A DNA stretch of 64,000 nucleotides from Hydrogenophaga sp. BPS33. GTDB taxonomy: Bacteria; Pseudomonadota; Gammaproteobacteria; Burkholderiales; Burkholderiaceae_C. The notes beneath the pieces are model-generated. The model ran no database searches. It saw nothing but the letters and a program-made list of their open reading frames with translations, and was not told the DNA's origin. The stretch spans positions 4,650,001 to 4,714,000 of the forward strand of contig NZ_CP044549.1 of NCBI RefSeq assembly GCF_009859475.1, given 5' to 3'. Below, one piece after another: positions 54,219 through 63,132 of this stretch. A program made the translations under genes and the position numbers. Position 1 is the stretch's first letter, and each line of letters begins with the position of its first letter.

Positions 54219-56339
54219 ATGAACAAGTTGCTCTCTTCTCGCGGCGCACGCCGCCCCCTGCCGCTCGCCTTGGCCATGACAGGCGCCATGTCCTGCGGTG
54301 CCGGCCTCGCGCAAACCGACACCAGTGGTCCGGCTGACGCCACCATCACGCTCAAGGAAGTGCAAGTCAGCGCAGGGCAAAGCCCGGTGGATCTGCAGGG
54401 CAAACGCCTTGCCGTCATCGACGACAGCGTCGGGCTGCCGTCCGCCGTTACGGTCATCACGCGGGACGACATCGACACCCTCAACGTGGGCCGCGACATC
54501 TCCAACGTCTTTCGCCGCGTGCCCGGCGTGGTGGCCAACAACATCGACCAGGGCGACACCGGCAACGGCTTTCGCATGCGCGGCTTCGCCACGCAGGGTA
54601 CGCACGGCGCGGACACCGCGGTCTATGTGGACGGCGTGCCGCAGAACATCCCGTCGAGCCAGGCCGGCGCAGGACACGGTCCAGCCTTCCTCGAATGGCT
54701 CACGCCCGACATGATCGGACGCATCGACGTCATCAAAGGTCCCATCTCCGCCCTCTTTGGCGACCAGAACCGCGCGGGCGCCGTTCATATCGCGACGCCC
54801 AGCGGACCCATACCGTCCAGCGTAGGGCTGTCGCTCGAAAGCTTCGGTGGTCGTCGGGCATCGCTCGTGTTGTCGAACACCTTCAGCGACGACATCCAGT
54901 CGCTCCTCATCGCGGACCGCTACCGCAGCGACAGCTACCGGCGCGACGGCGAGCAGTCGCGCGACAACCTCTTCTGGAAGCTCTCCACCCGCGCGGGCGA
55001 GGGCCGCTACAGCCTGCGCCTGAACCACTACAAGGCCCACGCCCAGGCGGCTGGCTACCTGCTGCTGCCCGATCTGCAACGGGGCGTGGTGGATCCGCGG
55101 TCCACCCAGTTCAACGTGCCGGGCTTTGGCAGCGGCGAGCGCACGGGGTTTGTCTTCCACCGAACACCAGCCATCGGCGAAGCCGGCTGGTCGGCCTCCG
55201 TGTATGCGGAACGCTTCGAACGCGTGCGTGGCATCACGAACAGCGCCGTCCAGCACACGGTGGGTTCGGACGACCGCCACTTCTTCGGTGGCCGGTTTTC
55301 GCAGAACACCGTCATCAGCGACAAGGCCTCGCTCACGCTGGGTGGGGAGTTGCGCCGCGACCAGGGCGATGCCGACCGGCGCATCTGGAACACCGGACAA
55401 CCCACCGCCAACTACGTCAACAGCCACCATCTCGACCTCGTGACCACGGGCTTGTTCGCACAGGGGCAGTACAAACTGACGCCCGGCGTCAAGCTGCTGG
55501 GCGGCGTGCGGCGCGACTGGTTCGATCACGACATCGAGAACCGCAAACTGCCCGGCGCCTCCACCACCTACAAGGCGGCGGTCACCACGCCGAAGCTGGG
55601 CGCCGTGTGGAGCGCCGCGCCCACGCTCGATCTGTTTGCCAACGTGGCCGAAGGCTTGCGTTCCCCGGCCGCCGAACAGATCAGCAGCAGCGGTCCCATC
55701 GGCCCGCTCGGCGCGGCAGGCGGCACGGTCTACGGCGTGCAGCCCTCCAAGGTGCGATCGCACGACCTTGGCTTTACCGCCACACCCGCGCGGGACTGGA
55801 CCGTCTCGGGCGTCGCCTACCGCACGCTCAACGAGGACGAGATCGTGGCCCAGGCCGATGGGTCCTTCCGCTCGGTGGGCAACACCGCGCGCAAGGGCTT
55901 CGAGCTGGAGACGAGGCTGCGCCTCGGTTCGAGCTGGTCGGTCTACGGCAGCTACGGCCGCATCCTCAAAGCGCGCATCGTCAATCCGTTGCCCAACACC
56001 GGCGCGCGGCTCTCGGTGCCCGAGCACCAGCTCAAGCTCGGTGCCGAATACCGGCAGCGCCTGGGCGCTGGACGGCTCACGCTCAACGCCGACGCCTACG
56101 TGACCTCGAAGAACCCCTACTACGTCGGCACACCACAGATCCAGCTGCGCGCGATGCCCACTTACGTGCGCTACGACCTCAAGGCCACGTATGACATGGA
56201 GAAGCTCCAGCTCTCGGTCTTCGCGATCTTCCAGCCGCACCGCTTCGCCTCGGACATCGCGTATGGCAGCGCCGCCGGTTTGCTGCTGTCGCCACAGCCC
56301 CGCACGCAGATCGGCGCATCGGTGCGCTATTTCTTCTAG
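54219..56339 (+). CDS. TonB-dependent outer-membrane receptor in the zinc operon
   Basis: A 706-residue receptor. A signal peptide (to about residue 32) is followed by a TonB-box-like segment (ITLKEVQVSAG), a plug domain with PSAVTVITRDDIDTL and RIDVIKGPISALFGDQNRAG, then a 22-strand-type barrel ending in SVRYFF with a terminal Phe. It lacks the long His-rich loop of ZnuD. The 4-bp gaps to aztC and to the next ABC gene place it in the zinc importer operon. It may take up zinc or a zinc-metallophore complex (inference from position). Confidence 0.9.
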   Translation: MNKLLSSRGARRPLPLALAMTGAMSCGAGLAQTDTSGPADATITLKEVQVSAGQSPVDLQGKRLAVIDDSVGLPSAVTVITRDDIDTLNVGRDISNVFRRVPGVVANNIDQGDTGNGFRMRGFATQGTHGADTAVYVDGVPQNIPSSQAGAGHGPAFLEWLTPDMIGRIDVIKGPISALFGDQNRAGAVHIATPSGPIPSSVGLSLESFGGRRASLVLSNTFSDDIQSLLIADRYRSDSYRRDGEQSRDNLFWKLSTRAGEGRYSLRLNHYKAHAQAAGYLLLPDLQRGVVDPRSTQFNVPGFGSGERTGFVFHRTPAIGEAGWSASVYAERFERVRGITNSAVQHTVGSDDRHFFGGRFSQNTVISDKASLTLGGELRRDQGDADRRIWNTGQPTANYVNSHHLDLVTTGLFAQGQYKLTPGVKLLGGVRRDWFDHDIENRKLPGASTTYKAAVTTPKLGAVWSAAPTLDLFANVAEGLRSPAAEQISSSGPIGPLGAAGGTVYGVQPSKVRSHDLGFTATPARDWTVSGVAYRTLNEDEIVAQADGSFRSVGNTARKGFELETRLRLGSSWSVYGSYGRILKARIVNPLPNTGARLSVPEHQLKLGAEYRQRLGAGRLTLNADAYVTSKNPYYVGTPQIQLRAMPTYVRYDLKATYDMEKLQLSVFAIFQPHRFASDIAYGSAAGLLLSPQPRTQIGASVRYFF

Positions 56340-56343
56340 AAGC

Positions 56344-57078
56344 ATGGAACCCGGCATCCTCTCGCTGCGCGCGCTCGTGGTCGAGCGCGGTGGACGGCGC
56401 ACCATCGACGGACTCGATCTGGACGTCCACGCCGGGTCGGTGTACGCCCTGCTCGGCGGCAATGGCGCGGGCAAGACCACTGCGCTCAACGTCCTGCTGG
56501 GCCTCGTCGCACCCGCATCGGGCGAAGCCCGGGTCGCGGGCGCCTGTCCCATCCAGAACGCCGTCCAGGCGCGCCAGCAGTTGGCCTATCTGCCCGAGAA
56601 CGTGGCGCTCTACCCCTACCTGAGCGGTGTGGAGAACCTGCAATACTTCTGCACGCTGGGCGGCATCGCGCTCACCACAGCCCGGGCGTGCACCCTGTTG
56701 GCACAAGCGGGACTGCAAGACAAGGCCCACACGGCACGTGTATCCACCTACTCCAAGGGCATGCGCCAGAAAGTCGGCCTGGCCATCGCGCACGCCAAAC
56801 AAGCCTGCGCGATGCTGCTGGACGAGCCAACCTCCGGTCTGGACCCGGGCGCCGCCAACGACTTCGCGCGGCGCATCCGCTCGGCCGCCGACGCGGGCCT
56901 GGCGGTTTTGATGGCGACGCACGATCTGTTCAACGCGCGCCAGGTGGCCGACCGCATCGGGATCCTGCGGGAAGGTCGCCTGGTTGCCGAGTTCGACGCT
57001 CACACGGTCGACCACGACGCCCTGGAACGGGCCTACCTTCTGCACACCCGCCAGGACAACGCGGTGCCATTGCCATGA
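56344..57078 (+). CDS. ABC ATPase of a DUF3526-permease system
   Basis: A 244-residue ATPase. Walker A is LLGGNGAGKTT, the Q-loop region is QLAYLPENVALYPYLSGVEN, the signature-like segment is YSKGMRQKVGLAIAHAK (SKGMRQK in place of LSGGQ, typical of CcmA/NosF/DrrA-like exporters), Walker B is AMLLDEPTSGLDP and the switch His is in MATHDLF. It is related to NosF. It begins 4 bp after the TonB receptor and overlaps the first permease (ATGA). Confidence 0.9.
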   Translation: MEPGILSLRALVVERGGRRTIDGLDLDVHAGSVYALLGGNGAGKTTALNVLLGLVAPASGEARVAGACPIQNAVQARQQLAYLPENVALYPYLSGVENLQYFCTLGGIALTTARACTLLAQAGLQDKAHTARVSTYSKGMRQKVGLAIAHAKQACAMLLDEPTSGLDPGAANDFARRIRSAADAGLAVLMATHDLFNARQVADRIGILREGRLVAEFDAHTVDHDALERAYLLHTRQDNAVPLP

Positions 57079-58493
57079 TGCGCGCGGTGGTTCGCAAGGA
57101 GTTGCGCGCTCTCTGGCGCGACGGCCGCTTCGCCGTGCTCGTCCTGTCGCTGGCGCTGCTCCTCGCAGGGATCGTCGTCGCGTCTGCACAGCAACACCGG
57201 ACGATGGCCGAAGAAAAGAGGGATGTGGCAGCGATCGTGCGCGACCAATGGGATGCTCAAGGCGACAAGCACCCGCACCGCGGCGCACACTTCGGCCTCT
57301 ACGCGTTTCGGCCTGACTCACCGCTGGCGGGCATCGATCCCGGTCTGAACGACTTCTGGGGCCAGGCGCTCTGGCTGGAGCCGCACCGGCGCAACCTGGC
57401 GCGGTTTCGACCGGCTGCCGATGAAGCGCCTTCGGTGCGCTTCGGGCAACCCACTCCAGCCTTCGCGCTGATCACGCTGCTGCCCCTGTTGATCATTGCG
57501 CTGGCCTTTCACAGCGTCAGCGACGAGCGCGAAAGCGGCACCCTGCGCATGTTGCACAGCGCCGGGCTGGCCAGCGGCCGCTTGCTGCTCGGCAAGCTGC
57601 TCACCTTGCTCGTGGTGGTCGCGGTGTTGCTGTTGCTGGTGCTCGGCGGCGGCCTCGCGCTGGCCGCTGGCGCAGGACCATGGCCGCCCGATGCCCTGGG
57701 GCGCGGCGCGCTGCTCGCCATGGGCTACCTGCTGTATGGCGCGGTGTTTGTGGCATTGGCGCTGGCGGCGTCGGCCTGGATGCCGACCAGTCGGCTCAGC
57801 CTCTTCGCACTGCTGGCACTGTGGATCGCTTTCGTCTTCGCAGTGCCGCGCCTGGGCGCTGCGGTGGCGCAGAGCGCCGTGCCGCTGCCCGCGGCCGAAC
57901 ACTTCTGGGCTGGCATCCAGCGCGACTACACGCAGGGCCTGCCTGGCGATCAGGATCTCGCGGCCCGGGGCAGGGCGTTCGATGCCGAGCTGCTGCAGCG
58001 CCACGGCGCCCAACGGGTCGAGGACCTGCCCTTCGGCGTGGCCGCGGCCCGGCGCCTGGCCCGCGACGCGTATGCGGATCGCGTGCATGCCCTGCACTTC
58101 GATGCGCTGTGGGAGCGCTACGCCCGGCAGGAACGCTGGCTGCGGGCCGTCGCGCTGTTCAGCCCCGCCGTGGCCATGCGCTCGATCTCGATGAAGATGG
58201 CGGGCACCGACCTCTCACACCAGCAGCACTTCGAGGCGCAAGCCGAGACGTACCGGCGCGAGGTCAACGCCTCGATCGACCGCTGGGACATCGACAACAC
58301 CCAGGGCATCACGTCCTTCGAGGACCGTTACGCCGACAACCGCCTGTGGCGCTCCATCGCCCCGTTCCACTACACGCCACCCCGCCTCGGGTTCGCGCTG
58401 CGCGCTGTGTGGCCCGACCTCGCCGTGTTGCTCGGCTGGGTGCTGGTTGCCGGGGCACTGCTGCGCGCCAGCGTCCGAAAGCTCCGGCCGTGA
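57075..58493 (+). CDS. ABC permease, DUF3526 family (first)
   Basis: A 472-residue membrane protein. TM1 is at 18-38, a large extracytoplasmic domain follows (about 40-130), and a cluster of helices at 130-270 contains HSVSDERESGTLRMLHSAGL, the ABC-2-like coupling segment. A long soluble domain (about 275-440) and a last TM complete the DUF3526 layout. The family is related to NosY/ABC-2 permeases. It overlaps both neighbours by 4 bp. The direction of transport is unknown. Confidence 0.85.
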   Translation: MMRAVVRKELRALWRDGRFAVLVLSLALLLAGIVVASAQQHRTMAEEKRDVAAIVRDQWDAQGDKHPHRGAHFGLYAFRPDSPLAGIDPGLNDFWGQALWLEPHRRNLARFRPAADEAPSVRFGQPTPAFALITLLPLLIIALAFHSVSDERESGTLRMLHSAGLASGRLLLGKLLTLLVVVAVLLLLVLGGGLALAAGAGPWPPDALGRGALLAMGYLLYGAVFVALALAASAWMPTSRLSLFALLALWIAFVFAVPRLGAAVAQSAVPLPAAEHFWAGIQRDYTQGLPGDQDLAARGRAFDAELLQRHGAQRVEDLPFGVAAARRLARDAYADRVHALHFDALWERYARQERWLRAVALFSPAVAMRSISMKMAGTDLSHQQHFEAQAETYRREVNASIDRWDIDNTQGITSFEDRYADNRLWRSIAPFHYTPPRLGFALRAVWPDLAVLLGWVLVAGALLRASVRKLRP

Positions 58494-59890
58494 ACCTCTC
58501 GATCGCACGTGCCGAGTGGCGGCGCTTCGTCCGCCAACGCCTGAACCTGGGGGTGCTCGCCGTGTTCGCGCTGCTGCTGGGCGCCAGTGCCCTGTGGTCC
58601 GGCCTGGGCGCGCGTGAGTACCGCGCAGCAGCGGCGGGCCAGCAGGCAGACGCAGAACAGGCTCGCCTGAAAGCCCAATGGGCTGCCACGCACGCACCGA
58701 ACGGAACCCAGGCCATGATGGCCGCGTTCCAGTTCGCGCGGGCCGACGCGCCACCGGCACACCTGCCCGCGCTCGGTGGCCTGGCCCTGGGCACCGGCAC
58801 GTTCATGTTGCTCGTCCCCGACGTCCGCGTCACGGTCGAGAGCCGGCACACGGACGCACGCAAGGCCGAACGGCTGAGCAACCCGCTGCTGGAAGCATTC
58901 GGCCTCCCCGACTTCGCCACCGTGCTCGCACTGCTGTTGCCTCTGGCGTTGCTCGGCCTCACCTATGGCTGGGTACAGGAAGCGCGCGAACAAGGCCAGT
59001 GGCGGCTGGTGGTGGCGCAGTGCGCACGGCCCGGCCGGCTTTTTGCCGCGGCACTGGCGCTGCGCGGCACGGCCGTCTGGTGCGTGGCCGCGCTGGCATC
59101 CTCGCTCGCGTTGGCACTCGACCCCGGCGCCACCCCGGGCGCCTGGCTCGGCTGGCTTGCCGCCGTGGCAGCGTTCTGCGCGGTGTGGCTGGCGATGGCG
59201 GGGCTGTTCTGCCTGCTGCCCTTGTCCTCTGCCGGCGCGGCCTTGGGCCTGCTGGCGTGCTGGCTGGTGACCACCTTCGCCGTTCCCGCGGCGCTGGTGG
59301 CCAGGGCGGACCAGGATCTCCCCATGCCGTCCCGGCTCGCCGCGACCGCCGCCGTGCGAGAGGCCCAACAGGAAGCCGAAGTCCACATGGACGCGCTGGT
59401 CGCCCACTGGTACGCGGCGCACCCGGGCGTCGAGCCCGCCGCACGCCGCACCCACACCTGGCCGGTTTCGTTCCTGCCGCGCTACCTGGAGCAGGATCTG
59501 ACCATCCGCCCTCTCATGGAAGATTTCGACCACGTGCGTGCGCGGCGGTACTTGTGGCTCGAACAGCGTGCCTGGCTCTCGCCCAGCCTGGCGCTGGCGA
59601 TGGTCGCGGACCGCTTGGCGGGCATTGATGCGCCGCGGTACCGTCGCCATGTTCAACAGGTCAACGCTTTCGAAGACGCTTGGCGGGATTTCTTCGTGCC
59701 GCACCTCATGGGCTACCGGGGGCTCGCGCTGCAGGACTTCGACCGCCTGCCGCGTTTCGAGGCACTGGAAGAAGGCCTCGACAACGAAGCGATGGCGCCG
59801 GTCATGGCTCAGCTCGTGGCGCTGGCCCTGTTGGCGATGGCCCTGGCAGCCGGCGCAGTGGCCGCGCGCCGGTCGCTGCACCGACCTTGA
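58490..59890 (+). CDS. ABC permease, DUF3526 family (second)
   Basis: A 466-residue partner of the preceding permease with the same plan: N-terminal TM (LGVLAVFALLLGASALW), extracytoplasmic region, central helix bundle with GWVQEAREQGQWRLVVAQCA as the ABC-2-like coupling segment, long soluble region and C-terminal TM. It starts at a GTG inside the previous stop (GTGA). The two unequal permeases probably form a heterodimer. It is the last gene of the seven-gene zinc operon; the substrate is not known. Confidence 0.85.
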   Translation: MNLSIARAEWRRFVRQRLNLGVLAVFALLLGASALWSGLGAREYRAAAAGQQADAEQARLKAQWAATHAPNGTQAMMAAFQFARADAPPAHLPALGGLALGTGTFMLLVPDVRVTVESRHTDARKAERLSNPLLEAFGLPDFATVLALLLPLALLGLTYGWVQEAREQGQWRLVVAQCARPGRLFAAALALRGTAVWCVAALASSLALALDPGATPGAWLGWLAAVAAFCAVWLAMAGLFCLLPLSSAGAALGLLACWLVTTFAVPAALVARADQDLPMPSRLAATAAVREAQQEAEVHMDALVAHWYAAHPGVEPAARRTHTWPVSFLPRYLEQDLTIRPLMEDFDHVRARRYLWLEQRAWLSPSLALAMVADRLAGIDAPRYRRHVQQVNAFEDAWRDFFVPHLMGYRGLALQDFDRLPRFEALEEGLDNEAMAPVMAQLVALALLAMALAAGAVAARRSLHRP

Positions 59891-60001
59891 TGTGTGCCGC
59901 GCACGGGCCTCGCGGAGATGCCAACGATGCCGTCCCCGGCCGTCGTCGGGTTGTTCGGCCATGGCTACACTGCGGGCACCTCACCCCTACGGAGCCACAC
60001 C

Positions 60002-60880
60002 TTGCCCACGTCCCACCTGCTGCTCGCCCTTTCGGTGGTGTTCGTCTGGGGCACCAACTTCGTGGTGATCCGCTGGGGTCTGAACGGCCTGCCGCCGTTT
60101 CTGTTCGCCGCGCTGCGCTTCGCGCTCTCGGCCCTGCCCTGGCTGCTGTTCATGCCCCGTCCCACCGCGCCCTGGCACAAGGTGGCGGCCTTCGGCGTGC
60201 TGCTCGGGGTGGGCCAGTTCGGCCTGTTGTTCCTGGCGATGCGCAGCGACATTTCGCCCGGCCTGGCGTCCCTGGTGGTGCAGTTGCAGGTGTTCTTCAC
60301 CATCGGCCTGTCGCTCTGGCTCCTGCACGAGCGCGTGAGAGGCTTCCAGGTCGTCGGTCTGCTGCTGGCGCTGGCCGGCCTGGGCTTGATCGCAGCCAAT
60401 CTGGACGCAACCGTCACCCTGGTCGGCATGGGCCTGGTGTTGAGCGCGGCGTTCTTCTGGTCGCTCGCGAACCTGGTGGTGAAGTCGCTCGGGCCGGTGA
60501 ACATGCTGCACTTCATGGTCTGGAGCAGCCTGTTCGCCGTGCCCCCGCTGCTGGCACTGTCGTGGTGGCTCGAAGGCCCGCAACTCATGCGCTCCTCGCT
60601 CGAACACGCCAGTGGCCTGGTGTGGGCCAGCGTGCTGTGGCAGGCCGTGGGCAACACCCTGTTCGGCTACGGTGCCTGGAACTGGTTGCTCGCGCGGCAC
60701 CCGGCCGCCACCGTCACGCCCTGGGCCTTGATGGTGCCGGTGTTCGGCATCGGCGCCTCGGCGTTTTCGCTGGGCGAGGCACTGCCCGGCTGGAAGCTGG
60801 GCGCGGCGGCACTCGTGCTGATGGGATTGGCGGTGATCGTCCTGTGGCCCCGCGTGCAAACGCACTCGCGAAAAAAATAG
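60002..60880 (+). CDS. EamA family (DMT) transporter
   Basis: A 292-residue drug/metabolite transporter with ten predicted helices in two EamA repeats. It shows the family opening LLLALSVVFVWGTNFVVIRW and the second-repeat segment FFWSLANLVVKSLG. Its closest type is E. coli EamA/YdeD (O-acetylserine/cysteine exporter). The start is set at a TTG with GGAG eight bases upstream. The in-frame ATG further upstream (near 59927) would add residues that do not look like the family N-terminus. Confidence 0.88.
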   Translation: MPTSHLLLALSVVFVWGTNFVVIRWGLNGLPPFLFAALRFALSALPWLLFMPRPTAPWHKVAAFGVLLGVGQFGLLFLAMRSDISPGLASLVVQLQVFFTIGLSLWLLHERVRGFQVVGLLLALAGLGLIAANLDATVTLVGMGLVLSAAFFWSLANLVVKSLGPVNMLHFMVWSSLFAVPPLLALSWWLEGPQLMRSSLEHASGLVWASVLWQAVGNTLFGYGAWNWLLARHPAATVTPWALMVPVFGIGASAFSLGEALPGWKLGAAALVLMGLAVIVLWPRVQTHSRKK

Positions 60881-60887
60881 CTCTTTT

Positions 60888-60917
60888 TGAATCCAGTGCG
60901 GGGTCGCGCTGCGTATC
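60888..60917 (+). promoter_or_regulatory. Candidate ECF-sigma promoter for the fasciclin gene
   Basis: TGAATCC (60888-60894) and CGTATC (60912-60917) are separated by 17 bp, 43 bp before the fasciclin ATG. The pair resembles extracytoplasmic-function sigma promoters more than sigma-70. No ECF sigma gene is present in the window. Confidence 0.4.
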
Positions 60918-60959
60918 TCCTTCAGCCGCAGTTCCGGCTGACAACCCAAGGAGATTTTC

Positions 60960-61511
60960 ATGATCAAGCAGACCCTCGGCAAGACCGTACTCGCCCTCAC
61001 CATCGGCACCGCATCGCTCGGCGCCTTCGCGCAAGTCATGGTGGGCGGTGCGCCCATGCTGGCGAGCAAGGACATCATCGACAACGCGGTCAATTCCAAG
61101 GACCACACCACGCTGGTCGCTGCCGTCAAAGCCGCCAGCCTGGTCGACACCCTCAAGGGCCCGGGCCCCTTCACCGTCTTCGCGCCCACCAATGCGGCGT
61201 TCGCGGCCTTGCCCGCCGGCACGGTGGACACCCTGCTCAAGCCCGAAAACAAAGGCTCGCTCACCAACATCCTCACCTACCACGTGGTGGCGGGCAAATG
61301 GGACGCTGCCGCGATCGCCAAGATGATCCAGGACGGCAAGGGCAGCGCCTCGATCAAGACCGTGGCGGGCGGTACGCTGGTGGCGAAATCGGCGGGCGGC
61401 AAGGTAACCCTCACCGATGAAAAAGGCGGCTCGGCCAACGTGACCATTGCCGACGTCTACCAATCGAACGGCGTGATCCACGTCATCGACAAGGTGCTGC
61501 TGCCCAAGTAA
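60960..61511 (+). CDS. Secreted fasciclin (FAS1)-domain protein
   Basis: A 183-residue exported protein with signal peptide (cleavage near AFAQ, residue 25) and one FAS1 domain. FAS1 box H1 is GPGPFTVFAPTNAAFAALP, the central box is LTNILTYHVVAGKW, and H2 is GVIHVIDKVLLPK at the end. AAGGAG before the ATG supports the start. Such proteins are periplasmic or secreted and are often induced by oxidative or envelope stress; msrA lies next to it, convergent. Confidence 0.94.
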   Translation: MIKQTLGKTVLALTIGTASLGAFAQVMVGGAPMLASKDIIDNAVNSKDHTTLVAAVKAASLVDTLKGPGPFTVFAPTNAAFAALPAGTVDTLLKPENKGSLTNILTYHVVAGKWDAAAIAKMIQDGKGSASIKTVAGGTLVAKSAGGKVTLTDEKGGSANVTIADVYQSNGVIHVIDKVLLPK

Positions 61512-61532
61512 GCCACACACCTCGCAGGCAAA

Positions 61533-61565
61533 GGCGGGCTCTCAGGTTTCGGGAGCTCGCCTTTT
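61533..61565. terminator. Intrinsic terminator between fasciclin gene and msrA
   Basis: GGCGGGCTC (61533-61541) pairs with GAGCTCGCC (61553-61561) through one G-U wobble, with an 11-nt loop, followed by TTTT and preceded by AAA. It lies 21 bp after the fasciclin stop and 12 bp from the msrA 3' end, so it can serve both convergent genes. Confidence 0.75.
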
Positions 61566-61577
61566 CCAGGCGCTGTC

Positions 61578-62114
61578 TTACTTCGCCAGCCGCGCAAAGG
61601 TCTTGCGGAATTTCGCGACCTTGGGCGCGGCCACCGCCATGCAGTAGCCCTGGTGCGGGTTCTTTTCGAAGAAGTCCTGGTGGTAGGCCTCGGCCGGCCA
61701 GTAGTTGTCCAGCGGCTTCACCTCGGTGACGATGGGCTTGCCGAAGGCGTTGTCCTTCGCGAGCTCGTCGAGCATGTCTTGCGCCACCTGCTGCTGCTCG
61801 GGCGTGGTGAAGTAGATGCCGCTGCGGTACTGCGTGCCCACGTCGTTGCCCTGGCGGTTCAGCGTGGTCGGGTCGTGCACCACGAAGAAGATTTCCAGGA
61901 TCTCGCGCGTGCCGATCTGCGCCGGGTCGTACTCGAGCTTCACCACTTCGTTGTGGCCGGTGGTGCCGGTGCACACCTGCTCGTAGCTCGGTTGTTTCAC
62001 CTGTCCGTTGCTGTAGCCGGACTCGACGTCGGTCACGCCCCGCACTTCCTTGTAGACGGACTCGGTGCACCAGAAGCAGCCGCCGCCCAATACCAGCACT
62101 TGTCTGTCGCTCAT
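61578..62114 (-). CDS. msrA: Peptide methionine-S-sulfoxide reductase
   Basis: A 178-residue MsrA. The catalytic GGCFWCTE motif is at 11-18 (Cys13 nucleophile), followed by GVTDVESGYSNG, GHNEVVKLEYDP and NYWPAEAYHQDFF. Further Cys (16, 48 and 157) offer resolving candidates, with GYCMAV near the C-terminus. It reduces S-methionine sulfoxide in proteins with thioredoxin. It lies 21 bp downstream of the LysR gene on the same strand. Confidence 0.97.
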   Translation of the reverse strand: MSDRQVLVLGGGCFWCTESVYKEVRGVTDVESGYSNGQVKQPSYEQVCTGTTGHNEVVKLEYDPAQIGTREILEIFFVVHDPTTLNRQGNDVGTQYRSGIYFTTPEQQQVAQDMLDELAKDNAFGKPIVTEVKPLDNYWPAEAYHQDFFEKNPHQGYCMAVAAPKVAKFRKTFARLAK

Positions 62115-62135
62115 CGTGTTCTCCAGTTGAGCGCC

Positions 62136-63026
62136 CTACTCTATCGGGACCGCAAAAGCCCGCACGGCGTCCAGGAATGCAAACTGGGCCGTGGTGTGGC
62201 GCTCGCCGATCCACAGGCAGTGCGTCTCGTAAGGCGGCGAGTCCACGTCCAGCGGCACGAACACCACCCCCGGCAAACCCGCCTGCCGCATCGCGGCCGG
62301 CACCAACGCCACCGCCAGGCCCTGGGACACCAGCGACACCACGCTGAGCCAATGGCGCAATTCGTAGCCTATCTCGGGCACGAAACCCGCGTCCGCACAC
62401 AGGCCCAGGAAGCGCTCGTGGTAGTCCGGCGACACCGCGCGCGACACCATGGCAAAGGGCTCTGCGTGCAGGTGCGCGAGCGGCAAGCGCCGGCGTCTGG
62501 CCAGCGCATGTCCCGTGGGCAGGCAGGCCACGAAGGGTTGGCGCGAGAGCAGGATCTGCGAGAAACCCGCCGGCACGTGCGTGGTGTGCACGAAGCCCAC
62601 GTCCAGCCGCTCGTGCCGCAGGTCGATGAGCTGCTCGCTCGAACTCATTTCCTGCAGCACCAGCCGCAGCCGAGGATGCGCGGCGCCGAACGACTTCAGG
62701 ATGTCGGGCAGTCCCCGGTACAACGCCGTGCCCACGAAGCCGATGCGCAAGTTGCCGACAAGCCCCTGAGACACGTCGCGCGCCTCACGCGCCGCCTGTT
62801 GCGCCTGGTCCAGCAGCGCCCGCGCCGCCGGCACGAAGGCTTGGCCGGCCGCTGTGAGCTGCACCCCCCGGCTGTTGCGCGTGAACAGCTGCGCCCCCAC
62901 CGAGGCTTCGAGCTGCTGGATGTTCAGCGACAGCGGCGGCTGGGTGATCGCCAGGCGCTGGGCGGCGCGGCCGAAGTGCAACTCTTCGGCGAGCACAAGG
63001 AAGTAGCGCAGGTGTCGGAATTCCAT
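62136..63026 (-). CDS. LysR family transcriptional regulator
   Basis: A 296-residue LTTR. The N-terminal helix-turn-helix reads [20 protein letters not shown], then [20 protein letters not shown], followed by a typical effector domain ([20 protein letters not shown]) related to the BenM/CatM/aromatic-acid group. The ATG at 63026 is fixed by the conserved N-terminus. It is divergent from glutaryl-CoA dehydrogenase and probably controls it, perhaps in response to glutarate or a CoA ester (inference). Confidence 0.95.
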   Translation of the reverse strand: MEFRHLRYFLVLAEELHFGRAAQRLAITQPPLSLNIQQLEASVGAQLFTRNSRGVQLTAAGQAFVPAARALLDQAQQAAREARDVSQGLVGNLRIGFVGTALYRGLPDILKSFGAAHPRLRLVLQEMSSSEQLIDLRHERLDVGFVHTTHVPAGFSQILLSRQPFVACLPTGHALARRRRLPLAHLHAEPFAMVSRAVSPDYHERFLGLCADAGFVPEIGYELRHWLSVVSLVSQGLAVALVPAAMRQAGLPGVVFVPLDVDSPPYETHCLWIGERHTTAQFAFLDAVRAFAVPIE

Positions 63027-63038
63027 AAATTCAAGTTT

Positions 63039-63054
63039 TGTATGGCCGAATACA
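63039..63054. promoter_or_regulatory. Candidate LysR-binding dyad
   Basis: TGTAT-ggccga-ATACA is an inverted repeat in the 106-bp gap between the divergent lysR and gcdH genes. A second, longer-spaced pair, GAATAC (63048) and GTATTC (63072), overlaps it. LTTR sites are usually dyads of this kind containing T-N11-A-like symmetry. Confidence 0.45.
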
Positions 63055-63132
63055 CCATCGATATTAGACAAGTATTCATGTGAAACCGACAATCGCGCCA
63101 TCGCGCCTCGTCCAACCCCGGAGACACACACC

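Noticed and set aside
54219..56339. Calling the TonB receptor a siderophore (iron) receptor or znuD
   Set aside because: It lacks clear diagnostic loops for either; only the operon context points to zinc, so no symbol is given.
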